From an uncultured Prevotellaceae bacterium (GTDB lineage Bacteria > Bacteroidota > Bacteroidia > Bacteroidales > Bacteroidaceae): a DNA stretch of 64,000 bases. The translations under genes were made by a program, and so were the position numbers. This document shows positions 15,493 to 25,150 of this stretch, piece by piece (the first letter of the stretch is position 1; every line of letters begins with the position of its first letter). The notes beneath the pieces were generated by a model, which was given only the letters and a program-made list of their open reading frames with translations, had not been told where the DNA came from and made no database searches. Where the stretch lies: the NCBI GenBank assembly GCA_902776195.1, contig CACYPF010000002.1, forward strand, positions 1 to 64,000, read 5' to 3'.

Positions 15493-17810
15493 AATTATCT
15501 GATCTGAAGACTGGTGATCACGGTGTCATTGTGAAGGTACAAGGACACGGTGGATTCCGCAAGCGCATCATTGAGATGGGCTTTATCAGGGGTAAGGAGG
15601 TGGAGGTGTTGCTGAACGCTCCGCTACAAGACCCAGTGAAGTATAAGGTGATGGGCTATGAGGTCAGTCTGCGTCGCCAGGAAGCAGAGATGATAGAGGT
15701 TATCTCCAAGGAAGAAGAGTATGTGGAGCCCCCTTCGGCATACCGTGTCTCCCGTGAGGAGATAACCCCCGAGAAGCATCCCGACGACTACCTGCACCAC
15801 ATGGCGTTGCGAGAGCACCGTACACTGAATGTGGCATTGGTAGGAAATCCCAACTGTGGAAAGACCTCCCTGTTCAACTTTGCGTCAGGGGCTCATGGTC
15901 ATGTGGGCAACTACTCCGGTGTGACAGTAGACGCTTCCGTGGCTCATGCGCATTACTTCGGTTATGAGTTCAACCTCACAGACCTGCCAGGCACCTATTC
16001 CCTGTCGTGCTATTCACCAGAGGAATTGTATGTCAGGAAACACCTGACGGAGGAAATCCCTGACGTGATTATCAACGTGATTGACGCATCCAATATCGAG
16101 CGTAACCTGTATCTGACGACCCAGTTGCTGGACATGGACCTTCCCATGGTGTGTGCCCTGAATATGTATGATGAGTTTGAGCGTCGTGGTGACACCGTTG
16201 ACCTGCAGGTACTGTCGACGCTCTTCGGTACGCCGATGGTACCTACCTCGTTCAAGAGCGGTAAGGGTGTAGAACAGCTGTTCCGTACGGTGATTGAGGT
16301 CTATGAGGGTGTTAATGCCACGGCACGCCATATCCATATCAACTATGGACACGAGATAGAAGACGGTATACGGCATATCCAGAAATTCCTGAAACCAGAC
16401 TCTACCATTCATCCTCGCTATTCCACCCGTTATGTGGCTCTGAAACTCTTGGAGCATGACACAGATATCGCCCATTTCATCCGAGAGCGGGCAGGGGAGC
16501 ATAGCAAACTGATTCTCGTAGAGCGTGACAAGGCGGCAGCCCGTGTGTATGAGGAGACACTGACAGACTCAGAGACTGCCATTATGGATGCGAAATATGG
16601 TTTCATACATGGTGCACTGACAGAGGCGAAGTTTACTACAGGTGATAAGCGAGACACCTACCGGACAACCCATTTAATCGATAATATCCTGTCGAACCGA
16701 TACTTAGGATTCCCAATCTTCTTTGCCGTCCTCTTCCTGATGTTCGAGACCACCTTCGTCCTCGGACAATATCCGATGGACTGGATAGAGATGGGTGTGG
16801 AAAGACTGGGTGATTTCATCAGCAACAGGATGCCGGACGGGCCGTTACGCTCTATGTTGGTAGACGGTATCATCGGCGGTGTGGGTGCCGTCATCGTCTT
16901 TCTGCCGCAGATTCTGATACTCTATTTCTTCATCTCGTTGATGGAGGACTCCGGCTATATGGCACGTGCAGCCTTCATCATGGATAAGATGATGCACGGC
17001 ATGGGACTGCACGGCAAGTCATTTATCCCATTGGTAATGGGCTTCGGCTGTAATGTGCCAGCGGTGATGGCGACACGGACCATAGAGAGTCGCCGCTCAC
17101 GACTCATTACCATGCTGATCCTGCCCTTTATGTCATGCTCGGCACGTCTGCCCATCTATATTATGATTACGGGAACCTTCTTCGCCGTGGAGTACCGCTC
17201 ATGGGTGATGCTGTCACTCTATGCCGTCGGTATCGTGACAGCGGTCATCGTCAGTAAGATATTCTACACCATCGTCATCAAGGGCGAGGACACCCCCTTT
17301 GTGATGGAACTGCCTCCCTATCGCTGGCCGACGGCGAAGGCAATAGGTCGCCATACGTGGGAGAAAGGTAAGGAGTACCTCAAGAAGATGGGTGGTGTCA
17401 TCCTTGTGGCAAGTATTATCGTATGGGCATTGGGCTATTTCGGACCGATGGGTGTGGCACCCTCCATGGAGGAGTCGTATATCGGACGGATGGGACAACT
17501 TATCGCCCCGCTATTCACTCCGCAAGGCTTCAACTGGCAGTTGGACGTGTCGCTGATAGCAGGAGTGGGTGCCAAGGAGATCGTTGCCTCGACGATAGGA
17601 GTGTTGGGCGGACTGGATGGCTTGACACCTTTGGTCGCCTATTGCTATCTGCTTTTTGTACTGCTCTATTTCCCCTGTATTGCCACCATCACTGCCATCA
17701 AGCACGAGACGGGTTCATGGAAATGGGCATTCTTTGCAGCAAGCTATACCACCGTCGTGGCATGGCTCGTCAGTGCCATCGTCTATCAGGTAGGCAGTCT
17801 GTTCGTGTGA
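15489..17810 (+). CDS. feoB: Ferrous iron transporter, FeoA-FeoB fusion
   Basis: 773 residues. An N-terminal FeoA-like SH3 domain (MKLSDLKTGDHGVIVKV to about residue 75) is fused to FeoB. The GTPase domain shows G1 GNPNCGKTS, G3 DLPGTYSL and G4 NMYD. About ten membrane segments then carry the Gate motifs (the FLPQILILYFF region, GFGCNVPAVMATRTIE, MSCSARLPIY, and GVGAKEIVAS). It imports Fe2+ through the inner membrane. FeoA-FeoB fusions are common in Bacteroidetes. The start overlaps the epimerase-like gene by four bases. The stop directly abuts that of the convergent rlmH gene with no room for a terminator. Confidence 0.95.
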   Translation: MKLSDLKTGDHGVIVKVQGHGGFRKRIIEMGFIRGKEVEVLLNAPLQDPVKYKVMGYEVSLRRQEAEMIEVISKEEEYVEPPSAYRVSREEITPEKHPDDYLHHMALREHRTLNVALVGNPNCGKTSLFNFASGAHGHVGNYSGVTVDASVAHAHYFGYEFNLTDLPGTYSLSCYSPEELYVRKHLTEEIPDVIINVIDASNIERNLYLTTQLLDMDLPMVCALNMYDEFERRGDTVDLQVLSTLFGTPMVPTSFKSGKGVEQLFRTVIEVYEGVNATARHIHINYGHEIEDGIRHIQKFLKPDSTIHPRYSTRYVALKLLEHDTDIAHFIRERAGEHSKLILVERDKAAARVYEETLTDSETAIMDAKYGFIHGALTEAKFTTGDKRDTYRTTHLIDNILSNRYLGFPIFFAVLFLMFETTFVLGQYPMDWIEMGVERLGDFISNRMPDGPLRSMLVDGIIGGVGAVIVFLPQILILYFFISLMEDSGYMARAAFIMDKMMHGMGLHGKSFIPLVMGFGCNVPAVMATRTIESRRSRLITMLILPFMSCSARLPIYIMITGTFFAVEYRSWVMLSLYAVGIVTAVIVSKIFYTIVIKGEDTPFVMELPPYRWPTAKAIGRHTWEKGKEYLKKMGGVILVASIIVWALGYFGPMGVAPSMEESYIGRMGQLIAPLFTPQGFNWQLDVSLIAGVGAKEIVASTIGVLGGLDGLTPLVAYCYLLFVLLYFPCIATITAIKHETGSWKWAFFAASYTTVVAWLVSAIVYQVGSLFV

Positions 17811-18281
17811 TTATTCGTGATGATACGGTTCTCCTTTGATGATGGTGCAGGCACGGTATACCTGTTCCGTAAAGGTGAGGCGTATCATCTGATGACTGAA
17901 AGTCATCTTCGATAAGCTGAGTTGTTCGTTGGCACGTGCATATACGGCAGGAGAAAAGCCGTACGGACCTCCGATGACGAAGATAAGCCGACGTGCCGTG
18001 TTGCGTTTCTGTTCCAACCAACGGGCGAACTCCACGCTACGGAACTCCTTGCCATGCTCATCCAACAAGACTACCGTGTCAGATGGCTGCAGTTGTTTGA
18101 GGATCAGTTCCCCTTCCGCCTGTTTCTGCTGTTCCTCCGTCAGACTCTTCGTGTTCTTGAGTTCGGGGATGGTCACCACCTCAAAAGGCATGTAATGATT
18201 GATGCGTTCCACATAATCATTAATGCCCGCTATAAAATGCTTGTTGACAGTCTTACCGACTTGCAGCAGTAGCGTCTTCAT
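17811..18281 (-). CDS. rlmH: 23S rRNA pseudouridine-1915 N3-methyltransferase
   Basis: 156 residues, the normal family length. It methylates pseudouridine 1915 in helix 69 of 23S rRNA on assembled 70S ribosomes. The SPOUT-class knot motif VIGGPYGFS and the C-terminal LSKMTFSHQMIRLTFTEQVY stretch with YHHE at the end are diagnostic. Its start overlaps the 3' end of the DUF4491 gene by 29 bases, so the two are likely co-transcribed. Its stop abuts the feoB stop tail to tail. Confidence 0.95.
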   Translation of the reverse strand: MKTLLLQVGKTVNKHFIAGINDYVERINHYMPFEVVTIPELKNTKSLTEEQQKQAEGELILKQLQPSDTVVLLDEHGKEFRSVEFARWLEQKRNTARRLIFVIGGPYGFSPAVYARANEQLSLSKMTFSHQMIRLTFTEQVYRACTIIKGEPYHHE

Positions 18282-18645
18282 CGTCGTTTTCTATTGCATA
18301 GATACTCTTGCCATGGTGTACAGGACAGAGCGTCTCGTTTTTGTCGATGGGAGGATACTCGTCACGACGCTTCGGATTCATCGGGAACCATCCCTTCTGT
18401 ACCCGTTTCTTCTGAGAGAACAGTTCACCGATGCCCCAGAGTGCGGAGGCACCAAAGACTCCGATGACTGCGGAGAGGATGGTGTTCTCGATGAAGAGGG
18501 CAGCGATGATACATATCAGTCCGATGATCAGATATATAATCCAAGGACGGGTGCCCCAACGATACTCTGTCTTAATCACGATAGGGTGCCATATTCCGAT
18601 GGTCAGGAAAGTACAAACAGCAATAATGATACCTGTGAAATACAT
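18253..18645 (-). CDS. DUF4491 family membrane protein
   Basis: 130 residues. Three hydrophobic segments are visible (about 1-22, 35-55, 57-75), followed by a polar C-terminal tail with PVHHG near residue 109. This matches the DUF4491 family of small Bacteroidetes inner-membrane proteins, which has no known function. It overlaps the rlmH start, and DUF5687 lies 29 bases upstream, so a four-gene cell-envelope/ribosome operon is likely. Confidence 0.8.
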   Translation of the reverse strand: MYFTGIIIAVCTFLTIGIWHPIVIKTEYRWGTRPWIIYLIIGLICIIAALFIENTILSAVIGVFGASALWGIGELFSQKKRVQKGWFPMNPKRRDEYPPIDKNETLCPVHHGKSIYAIENDDEDATAASR

Positions 18646-18674
18646 ATTTTTTCTTTAACCTTTAATTTTAACTT

Positions 18675-20174
18675 TTACCTTGTTGAGTGGAATCCTTCCA
18701 AGTTCTCGTAACGGTGTTGCATCATTCGCTTGTAGATGTTACGCATCCAGTAGGGGTTGGCAAGCGTGAAGGCAAGACCGATGAAGATCATGATGATGAA
18801 GGCGACATTCTCACCGAAAAGTGCCTGAAGTATCAGAACCAATGCGACGGGAACGAAGAAGACGATGAGCTCGATAACCAGCTGGAGCTTGTTCTCGAAC
18901 TGGTTCTTACCCGTTATCTTGTCGTTCAAAGGCAGTGTCGTCTTGTTCCATACCGCCAACTGGAAGAGCAGACAGTATTCCGGTCCTGTGGTGATCAGCA
19001 GGTAGGCGAGGACCATCAGCAGCGAGAACTTGCCAGAGATGATAGGAGGTAAGAGTAACAGGAAGGGCAACAGCACGATGGCGCAGTAGAAATAGTACTT
19101 CGCACGCAGCAGGGTAAGGATATTCTCCTCATGCACCATCAGCAGGTCGATATAGTTACCTTCCGGTCCCATCACCTTGACCAGGTTGACGGCACCGAAG
19201 AACACGAAGCAGTAGAGACACCAGATGTTGCGGGCGAAGTTGCCGGTATAGGCATCCGTATAGGCTATCATCAGGGACAGCATGGTGATGATGGCAACAC
19301 CCTGGATGAAGCGGGTGCGTATCGCCTTGTTGCGCATCGTACTCTTGATCTCCAGTTTGAGGTACTCACCGATCTGTCCGAAGCGGTTGAGAGCCGAGAA
19401 CTCCGAGACGTGTTTCAGTTTTGTCTTCTCCTGTTTGGATATCTCATCATAGATCAGACGCATCTGTAATGTGCGGTTGATGATGAATAGGATAGTGAAC
19501 AAGATGATGAAGAATGCGAAAGCATACCATGTGAAGCCATGTTCCCCGATGAAATCGAATATCAAGTCGAACAGTTTGTCCGCCGACTTATCGGACAACA
19601 GGAAGAAAGGCACGATGAAGGCACCATAGACGACAGCAGGCAAAGCCCACCAGAATAGGCTCTTGTTCACCAGTGTACGCACCAGCAGGTACCACTGGCT
19701 GTTGGTCAGTATCATCAGATGGAGCAGGAGCAGCATAGCCAGTCCCTCTAAGAAGGTCATGCTGCCACAGACACAGATGAAGGTGTAGGGCAGGAACAGC
19801 GACATCCAGATGAGGTTGCTGCTATCGAAAAGCTGCGACACCAGGAAGCAGTCTACCGCCGTATACTTGCTGATAGGCATCAGCAGATAAGGTTTGACGA
19901 GCATGACCGGTGTCTGTTGCGCCATGAAACGTCCGAAGAAATCAAAGATCAGGATGAAGGGGAGGACGAAAAACATCATCTGGTACTCATCATCGGTAGC
20001 GGCTACCCATCCTAAGAAAGTGCCGATGGCAATAAAATATACCACGAAGAAAGCGAGTCCCAGATAGGCAAAGAACTTACCATACTGGTTCGCCTCAAAC
20101 ATCACATTACGTTCATCGCTTAACTTCTTGTTCTTGCGAAGCAAGCGAAACAGTTGTATTCCTGTCAGACTCAT
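18675..20174 (-). CDS. DUF5687 family polytopic membrane protein (ABC-permease-like)
   Basis: 499 residues with about 10-12 hydrophobic segments spread along the chain. It starts MSLTGIQLFRLLRKNKKLSDE. This family is found in Bacteroidetes and is generally thought to be the permease-like partner of an ABC ATPase. No ATPase gene is adjacent here; the neighbours are LolA-like and DUF4491. The start lies 21 bases after the LolA-like stop on the same strand. Function unknown. Confidence 0.8.
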   Translation of the reverse strand: MSLTGIQLFRLLRKNKKLSDERNVMFEANQYGKFFAYLGLAFFVVYFIAIGTFLGWVAATDDEYQMMFFVLPFILIFDFFGRFMAQQTPVMLVKPYLLMPISKYTAVDCFLVSQLFDSSNLIWMSLFLPYTFICVCGSMTFLEGLAMLLLLHLMILTNSQWYLLVRTLVNKSLFWWALPAVVYGAFIVPFFLLSDKSADKLFDLIFDFIGEHGFTWYAFAFFIILFTILFIINRTLQMRLIYDEISKQEKTKLKHVSEFSALNRFGQIGEYLKLEIKSTMRNKAIRTRFIQGVAIITMLSLMIAYTDAYTGNFARNIWCLYCFVFFGAVNLVKVMGPEGNYIDLLMVHEENILTLLRAKYYFYCAIVLLPFLLLLPPIISGKFSLLMVLAYLLITTGPEYCLLFQLAVWNKTTLPLNDKITGKNQFENKLQLVIELIVFFVPVALVLILQALFGENVAFIIMIFIGLAFTLANPYWMRNIYKRMMQHRYENLEGFHSTR

Positions 20175-20195
20175 CTTATTACTCTAAATCCTATA

Positions 20196-20825
20196 TTACC
20201 TTAAGTCTATGATTTCCGCGTTGGGGTACTGCTTGGGGTTGAAACGGAAGATGCCGTCAGCATGCTTGACAGTTCGGAAGTGTGTTACCTTGATGGTCGT
20301 CCACTGCTTGTTCTGCAGCATACGGATCTGAGAAGGCACATAAGTCTGCTTGTTGATGGTGATAACCATCTCAGAGATGCTCTTCCCTTTGCCCTTTAAG
20401 GTCACAATGTAACTGTTCCCACTCATTGTCATTGTAGCGGCATACCCCTGCTTGTACATATAAATAAAGTTATAGGGATTAATCGCCTGCAGGTCGGCAG
20501 CAGAGGGGGTGTTGACATTCACCTCGTCATTCTGCTTGACATACGTCCATTGTGTCTTGCCATCAAACCATACAACAGCCTCATGGGTGGTGGCATGGAA
20601 CTTCCGTCCTTTGATGTCTATCGTACCACTCGTACTGCCGTGTTGTTTACTGCTGATGGTGAAAGATGCCTGTACGCCACTCTTATGGGAGACCACCTTT
20701 GCCGCCTTGTCGAGAACTGACGTGGCGGTCTGACCGTAAGATGTGAGAAACGAGAAATGGGAAGTGAGAAATGCCATGAGCACCATCACTTTCGTTACCC
20801 TGTTGAAATATATTATCTTCTCCAT
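20196..20825 (-). CDS. LolA-like outer-membrane lipoprotein carrier family protein
   Basis: 209 residues with a long signal peptide ending near SYGQ. The mature part is a LolA/LolB-type half-barrel with alternating strands (ASFTISS, GTIDIKGRKFHATT, AVVWFDGKTQWTYVKQNDEVNVNTP), then the motif INPYNFIYMYKQGY typical of Bacteroidetes LolA-like proteins. It should carry lipids or lipoproteins across the periplasm. The signal region (FLTSHFSFLTS) comes from short T/C-rich DNA repeats similar to the CACCTCT repeat in the epimerase-like gene. It overlaps ftsK by 13 bases and is probably translated from the same message. Confidence 0.85.
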   Translation of the reverse strand: MEKIIYFNRVTKVMVLMAFLTSHFSFLTSYGQTATSVLDKAAKVVSHKSGVQASFTISSKQHGSTSGTIDIKGRKFHATTHEAVVWFDGKTQWTYVKQNDEVNVNTPSAADLQAINPYNFIYMYKQGYAATMTMSGNSYIVTLKGKGKSISEMVITINKQTYVPSQIRMLQNKQWTTIKVTHFRTVKHADGIFRFNPKQYPNAEIIDLR

Positions 20826-23248
20826 TGACTTAATAAATTATCGAGACTAGACTCATCTTGTATTAATACCTCACGGGGCTTGGAGCCATGGGCGGCACCA
20901 ACCACACCCGCTTTCTCCAACTGGTCCATCAGACGACCGGCACGGTTGTAGCCGATGGCAAACTTACGCTGTATCAGACTCGTCGAACCACTCTGGTTAA
21001 TGACGATCAGGCGGGCGGCATCCTCAAACATCGGGTCGAGGTGCTGCATGTCCACATCAGCAGCCTCACTCATCTCGTCGTCAGGCATATCCGGCTCTGG
21101 CAACTCAAAGGCAGAGAGATATCCCTGCTGCTGGGCGATAAACTGGTTGATGCGCTCCACCTCAGGAGTATCCACGAAGGCACACTGTACACGGACAGGT
21201 TCGCCACCGTTGAGGTAAAGCATGTCACCACGTCCTATCAGCTGCTGGGCACCCGGTCGGTCGAGGATGGTGCGGGAGTCAATCATAGCACCTACACGGA
21301 AGGCGATACGACTCGGGAAATTAGCCTTGATAGTACCCGTGATGATATTCGTGGTAGGACGCTGTGTGGCGATGATCATGTGTATACCCACGGCACGTGC
21401 CAACTGGGCGATACGGGCTATAGGAAGCTCCACCTCCTTGCCTGCCGTCATGATCAGGTCACCGAACTCATCGATGATAACGACGATATACGGCATGAAC
21501 TTATGCCCATGCTCAGGATTCAGGTGGCGTTCGATGAACTTTTTGTTATACTCCTTGATGTTACGGGCCTGTGCCATCTTTAGCAGGTCGTAACGGGTAT
21601 CCATCTCCTTACACAGAGAGTTAAGGGTATTCACCACTTTCTTGACATCGGTGATGATGGGTTCTGCGTCATCATCAGGAATCTTGGCGAGGAAATGCTT
21701 CTCAATACTGGAGTACACGCTGAACTCCACCTTCTTCGGGTCGACGAGGACAATCTTCAACTCTGCCGGGTGTTTCTTATATAATAAAGAGGTGATGATG
21801 GCATTCAGTCCCACAGACTTACCCTGACCCGTGGCACCGGCAACGAGCAGGTGAGGCGCTTTGGCGAGGTCGAACATGAATACCTCATTGGTGATGGTCT
21901 TACCTACCGCACAAGGCAGTTCCATTGTTGTCTCTTGGAATTTCTTGGAATTGAGAATCGATTCCATCGATACGATACTGGGTTTCGCATTAGGAACCTC
22001 AATACCTATTGTGCCCTTTCCGGGGATAGGAGCGATGATACGGATACCCAAGGCTGAGAGGCTCAGGGCGATGTCATCCTCCAGGTTACGGATGCGGGAG
22101 ATACGCACACCAGGGGCAGGTGTGATCTCATAAAGGGTAATGGTAGGACCGACGGTCGCCTTGATACTCGAGATCTCCACACCGAAGTTGCGCAGTACAT
22201 CCACGATACGGTTCTTGTTTGCCGTCTGTTCTGCCATGTCGATATACGGTTTGCCGTCATCATCATATTTCTTCAGCAGGTCAAGGGTCGGGTAGTGGTA
22301 GTTCTCCAAGTCACGCTTCGGGTCATAGGGTGTATTGATGTCACCGTATTCACCAACCAGTTCCTTACCGCTTGCCGTCTCTTCTTTCTCACCAGTCTCA
22401 ACGGTCATCTCCACACCAGTAGTGTCATTTACAGGAGGGGTGATGACGGTCTCTGGGTGTTCATAGGCAGGCTGCGGCTCTTTCACTTCCGGCCCCTCCG
22501 GTCCGAATTCAACGGTCTGCTCTTGTGGATCATCGAACACGGTGGGGTCTTCCAGCGTCTTTATTCCCTCCTTGTCGTCCGAGTCACCTTTGCCGATATT
22601 TATTTCCATCGGTATCTTCTTCAGATAGTGCAAGGGATTGAATATCTTCCGGATGATAATGATCGTCTCCGTACTCAGGTAGACGAGGAAGGCAATGGCA
22701 CAGATCGCCAGTAGGAATGTCAGACCGGGAGCTCCTACTAACCCCTCGATGATGTCACGGATGGCAAGTCCGTGGTCACCCCCGGGATTGAAATGAGCGT
22801 CCGTAAAGAACGGAGTCAGGAACTTAGCCAATGTCACTGATGTCCATATCATAATCAGTGTCAGGCTCATGAACCATTTTAGTAAGTTTACCCGATAGGC
22901 TCTCATCAAATTGATGGAGACTAACAGGATGAAAAGGGGAATCAGGAAAGCAGACAACCCGAAACAACGCTTGATGAAATACCATGCGCTATAGGCTCCC
23001 AGTGAGCCACAAGAGTTCTGGAACTCCCCGTTCTGGTTCAATACTTCCCCCTCCTTGGGCATCTCTATCATGCTCTGGTCAGCGGCTCCTGTTGTGAAAT
23101 AAGAGATAAAAGCCCATGTCAGGTAACCTGCGACGAATAGGAGCAGGAAACCCAGAAAGAAATTCAGTCTTTCGTTGTGGAATATTTTATCAATCCCTAT
23201 AGCCTCTTTAAAAGAGGGCGCAGTGGTTGTTTTTTTCTTCTTTGCCAT
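20813..23248 (-). CDS. ftsK: DNA translocase FtsK
   Basis: 811 residues from the ATG at 23248 (MAKKKK). The longer frame to 23302 adds 18 residues that include the promoter region. It pumps DNA at the division septum so that chromosome dimers are resolved. About four N-terminal membrane segments come first (to about residue 200), then an acidic/proline linker. The motor domain has Walker A GATGQGKSVGLN and Walker B VVIIDEFGDLIM, and the C-terminal gamma winged helix (TSLIQRKFAIGYNRAGRLMDQLE) reads polar DNA sequences. Minus-strand TACTTTTG at 23270-23277 is the likely promoter element. Confidence 0.96.
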   Translation of the reverse strand: MAKKKKTTTAPSFKEAIGIDKIFHNERLNFFLGFLLLFVAGYLTWAFISYFTTGAADQSMIEMPKEGEVLNQNGEFQNSCGSLGAYSAWYFIKRCFGLSAFLIPLFILLVSINLMRAYRVNLLKWFMSLTLIMIWTSVTLAKFLTPFFTDAHFNPGGDHGLAIRDIIEGLVGAPGLTFLLAICAIAFLVYLSTETIIIIRKIFNPLHYLKKIPMEINIGKGDSDDKEGIKTLEDPTVFDDPQEQTVEFGPEGPEVKEPQPAYEHPETVITPPVNDTTGVEMTVETGEKEETASGKELVGEYGDINTPYDPKRDLENYHYPTLDLLKKYDDDGKPYIDMAEQTANKNRIVDVLRNFGVEISSIKATVGPTITLYEITPAPGVRISRIRNLEDDIALSLSALGIRIIAPIPGKGTIGIEVPNAKPSIVSMESILNSKKFQETTMELPCAVGKTITNEVFMFDLAKAPHLLVAGATGQGKSVGLNAIITSLLYKKHPAELKIVLVDPKKVEFSVYSSIEKHFLAKIPDDDAEPIITDVKKVVNTLNSLCKEMDTRYDLLKMAQARNIKEYNKKFIERHLNPEHGHKFMPYIVVIIDEFGDLIMTAGKEVELPIARIAQLARAVGIHMIIATQRPTTNIITGTIKANFPSRIAFRVGAMIDSRTILDRPGAQQLIGRGDMLYLNGGEPVRVQCAFVDTPEVERINQFIAQQQGYLSAFELPEPDMPDDEMSEAADVDMQHLDPMFEDAARLIVINQSGSTSLIQRKFAIGYNRAGRLMDQLEKAGVVGAAHGSKPREVLIQDESSLDNLLSQWRR

Positions 23249-23320
23249 AGTATAATGATAAATAATGTGCAAAAGTAAATGAAAAAACTCAGAAATCGCC
23301 ATAAAATCGTCATTTTTTTG

Positions 23321-23328
23321 TATTTTTG
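23321..23328 (+). promoter_or_regulatory. Minus-seven element for the exonuclease-rlmI-tilS operon
   Basis: TATTTTTG at 23321-23328 matches TAnnTTTG. The ATG at 23350 is then the first start in the transcript, which is why the start at 23326 was rejected. The minus-strand element for ftsK (23270-23277) lies back to back with it. Confidence 0.5.
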
Positions 23329-23349
23329 CACCTTGAAAACAAAAGTTTG

Positions 23350-24009
23350 ATGAAAAAGATATTATTTAACAGATACGATAAGAAGAAAATAAGCACACTG
23401 CCAAGGATCATCTTCGAGGGACGTATCGTGGTTGTACTCACGGAAAGAGAGGCGCAGAAAGCCGTTGACTTCCTATTGACGCAACCCATACTCGGCATAG
23501 ATACAGAGACACGTCCATCCTTCAAGAAAGGGAGAGTCAATCAAGTGGCGCTGCTCCAGATAGCGACTCATGACATCTGTTTCCTGTTCCGTCTCAATCA
23601 GTTAGGGATGACGGCTGCAGTCAAACGGCTCCTGGAGGACACAGAGGTCCCCAAGATAGGTTTGTCCCTGCATGACGACTTAATGATGTTGTCGAGGCGT
23701 GGGGAGTTCCGAAGAGGTAATTTCATAGACCTGCAAGATAAAGTCAAGGAAATAGGAGTCGAGGATATGAGTCTTCAGAAACTCTTTGCCAATTTCTTCG
23801 GGATGCGCATCAGTAAGCGTGACCAGCTCTCTAACTGGGAGGCGGACATATTGAGTGACAAACAGAAGATTTATGCGGCGACAGATGCCTGGACCTGCAT
23901 CTTGCTTTATGAGGAATTGTTGCGACTTGAACAGACAGAAGATTACGAATTGATAAAAGTAGAGACGGAAGATGTACAAAAGAATACAGTTACGGAAGGG
24001 GAAGGATGA
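23350..24009 (+). CDS. 3'-5' exonuclease, DEDDy type (RNase D/Werner-like)
   Basis: 219 residues. Exo I motif GIDTETRP, Exo II LSLHDDLMML and Exo III IYAATDAW (YxxxD) place it in the DEDDy exonuclease family, like RNase D but lacking the HRDC domain. It probably trims RNA or DNA 3' ends. It is the first gene of a run in which each gene overlaps the next (38 bases into the methyltransferase gene, then 11 into tilS), so it likely works in RNA maturation with them. Confidence 0.88.
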   Translation: MKKILFNRYDKKKISTLPRIIFEGRIVVVLTEREAQKAVDFLLTQPILGIDTETRPSFKKGRVNQVALLQIATHDICFLFRLNQLGMTAAVKRLLEDTEVPKIGLSLHDDLMMLSRRGEFRRGNFIDLQDKVKEIGVEDMSLQKLFANFFGMRISKRDQLSNWEADILSDKQKIYAATDAWTCILLYEELLRLEQTEDYELIKVETEDVQKNTVTEGEG

Positions 24010-25150
24010 GAGCCTGCGCCGTTTCCACCCTTGGGTGTTCTCAGGTGCCATCCTGAGGATGGACGATGGCATAGAGGAAGGCGATTTAGTGCGTGTCATT
24101 ACTTTTGAAGGCGATTTCATCGCTGTAGGACATTACCAGCAAGGGTCTATCGCTGTCCGTGTCCTGACCTTCTCTGACGTTGAGATCGACCATGCGTTCT
24201 GGTTCTCACGCTTACAGTCGGCATTACGGATGCGCCTTGCCATCGGTATTGCGGATAATCCCCAGAACAACACCTATCGCCTGGTGCATGGTGAGGGCGA
24301 CCACCTCCCAGGTCTGATCATTGATATCTATGGACAGACGGCGGTGATGCAGGCCCATTCCATCGGTATGCACCTGATGCGTAAGGAGATAGCGGAGGTG
24401 CTCGCTGAAGTGATGGAATCCCGTGTTTCCCATATTTATTATAAGAGTGAGACAACCCTTCCCTTTATGACGGAGGACGATATGAACGGTTTCCTGTATG
24501 GAGGCAGCAACGACAACATAGCCTTGGAGAACGGACTGAAGTTCCGGGTTGACTGGCTCAGGGGACAGAAAACGGGCTTCTTTGTCGACCAGCGGGAGAA
24601 CCGCTCGTTGTTGGAGCGGTATTCCAAGGGTAAGCGGGTGCTGAACATGTTCTGCTATACAGGTGGCTTCTCGTTCTATGCCATGCGTGGCGGTGCCGAA
24701 CTGGTGCATTCCGTAGACAGCTCGGCGAAGGCTATTGCACTGACGAAGGAGAATGTGGAGTTGAATTTCCCGGGTGATGCCCGTCATGAGGCATATTGTG
24801 AGGATGCCTTTAAATATTTGGAGAAGGCAGGTGCCGACTATAACCTTATTATCCTCGACCCGCCAGCGTTTGCCAAGCACCGTGGTGCCTTGCATAATGC
24901 ATTGAAAGGATATACCAGATTGAATCAGAAAGCTTTCGAGAAGATTGAACCGGGTGGTATCCTCTTTACCTTCTCCTGTTCGCAGGTGGTGACGAAGGAC
25001 CATTTCCGCAATGCGGTATTCACGGCGGCAGCCTTAGCCAGGCGGAAGGTGCGTATCCTGCACCAGTTGCACCAGCCTGCCGATCATCCTATTAATATCT
25101 ATCATCCGGAAGGAGAATACCTGAAGGGACTGGTGCTTTATGTTGAGTAA
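23972..25150 (+). CDS. rlmI: RlmI-like class I rRNA (cytosine-C5) methyltransferase
   Basis: 392 residues. An N-terminal PUA domain (GDLVRVITFEGDFIAVGHYQQG region) precedes an RlmI central domain with TGFFVDQRENR. The SAM-dependent Rossmann domain has the motif VLNMFCYTGGFSFYAMRGGA, the catalytic-type DPPAFAKHR and FSCSQVV. RlmI methylates C1962 of 23S rRNA in E. coli; exact site specificity here is inferred. Overlaps its upstream neighbour by 38 bases and tilS by 11. Confidence 0.9.
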   Translation: MYKRIQLRKGKDESLRRFHPWVFSGAILRMDDGIEEGDLVRVITFEGDFIAVGHYQQGSIAVRVLTFSDVEIDHAFWFSRLQSALRMRLAIGIADNPQNNTYRLVHGEGDHLPGLIIDIYGQTAVMQAHSIGMHLMRKEIAEVLAEVMESRVSHIYYKSETTLPFMTEDDMNGFLYGGSNDNIALENGLKFRVDWLRGQKTGFFVDQRENRSLLERYSKGKRVLNMFCYTGGFSFYAMRGGAELVHSVDSSAKAIALTKENVELNFPGDARHEAYCEDAFKYLEKAGADYNLIILDPPAFAKHRGALHNALKGYTRLNQKAFEKIEPGGILFTFSCSQVVTKDHFRNAVFTAAALARRKVRILHQLHQPADHPINIYHPEGEYLKGLVLYVE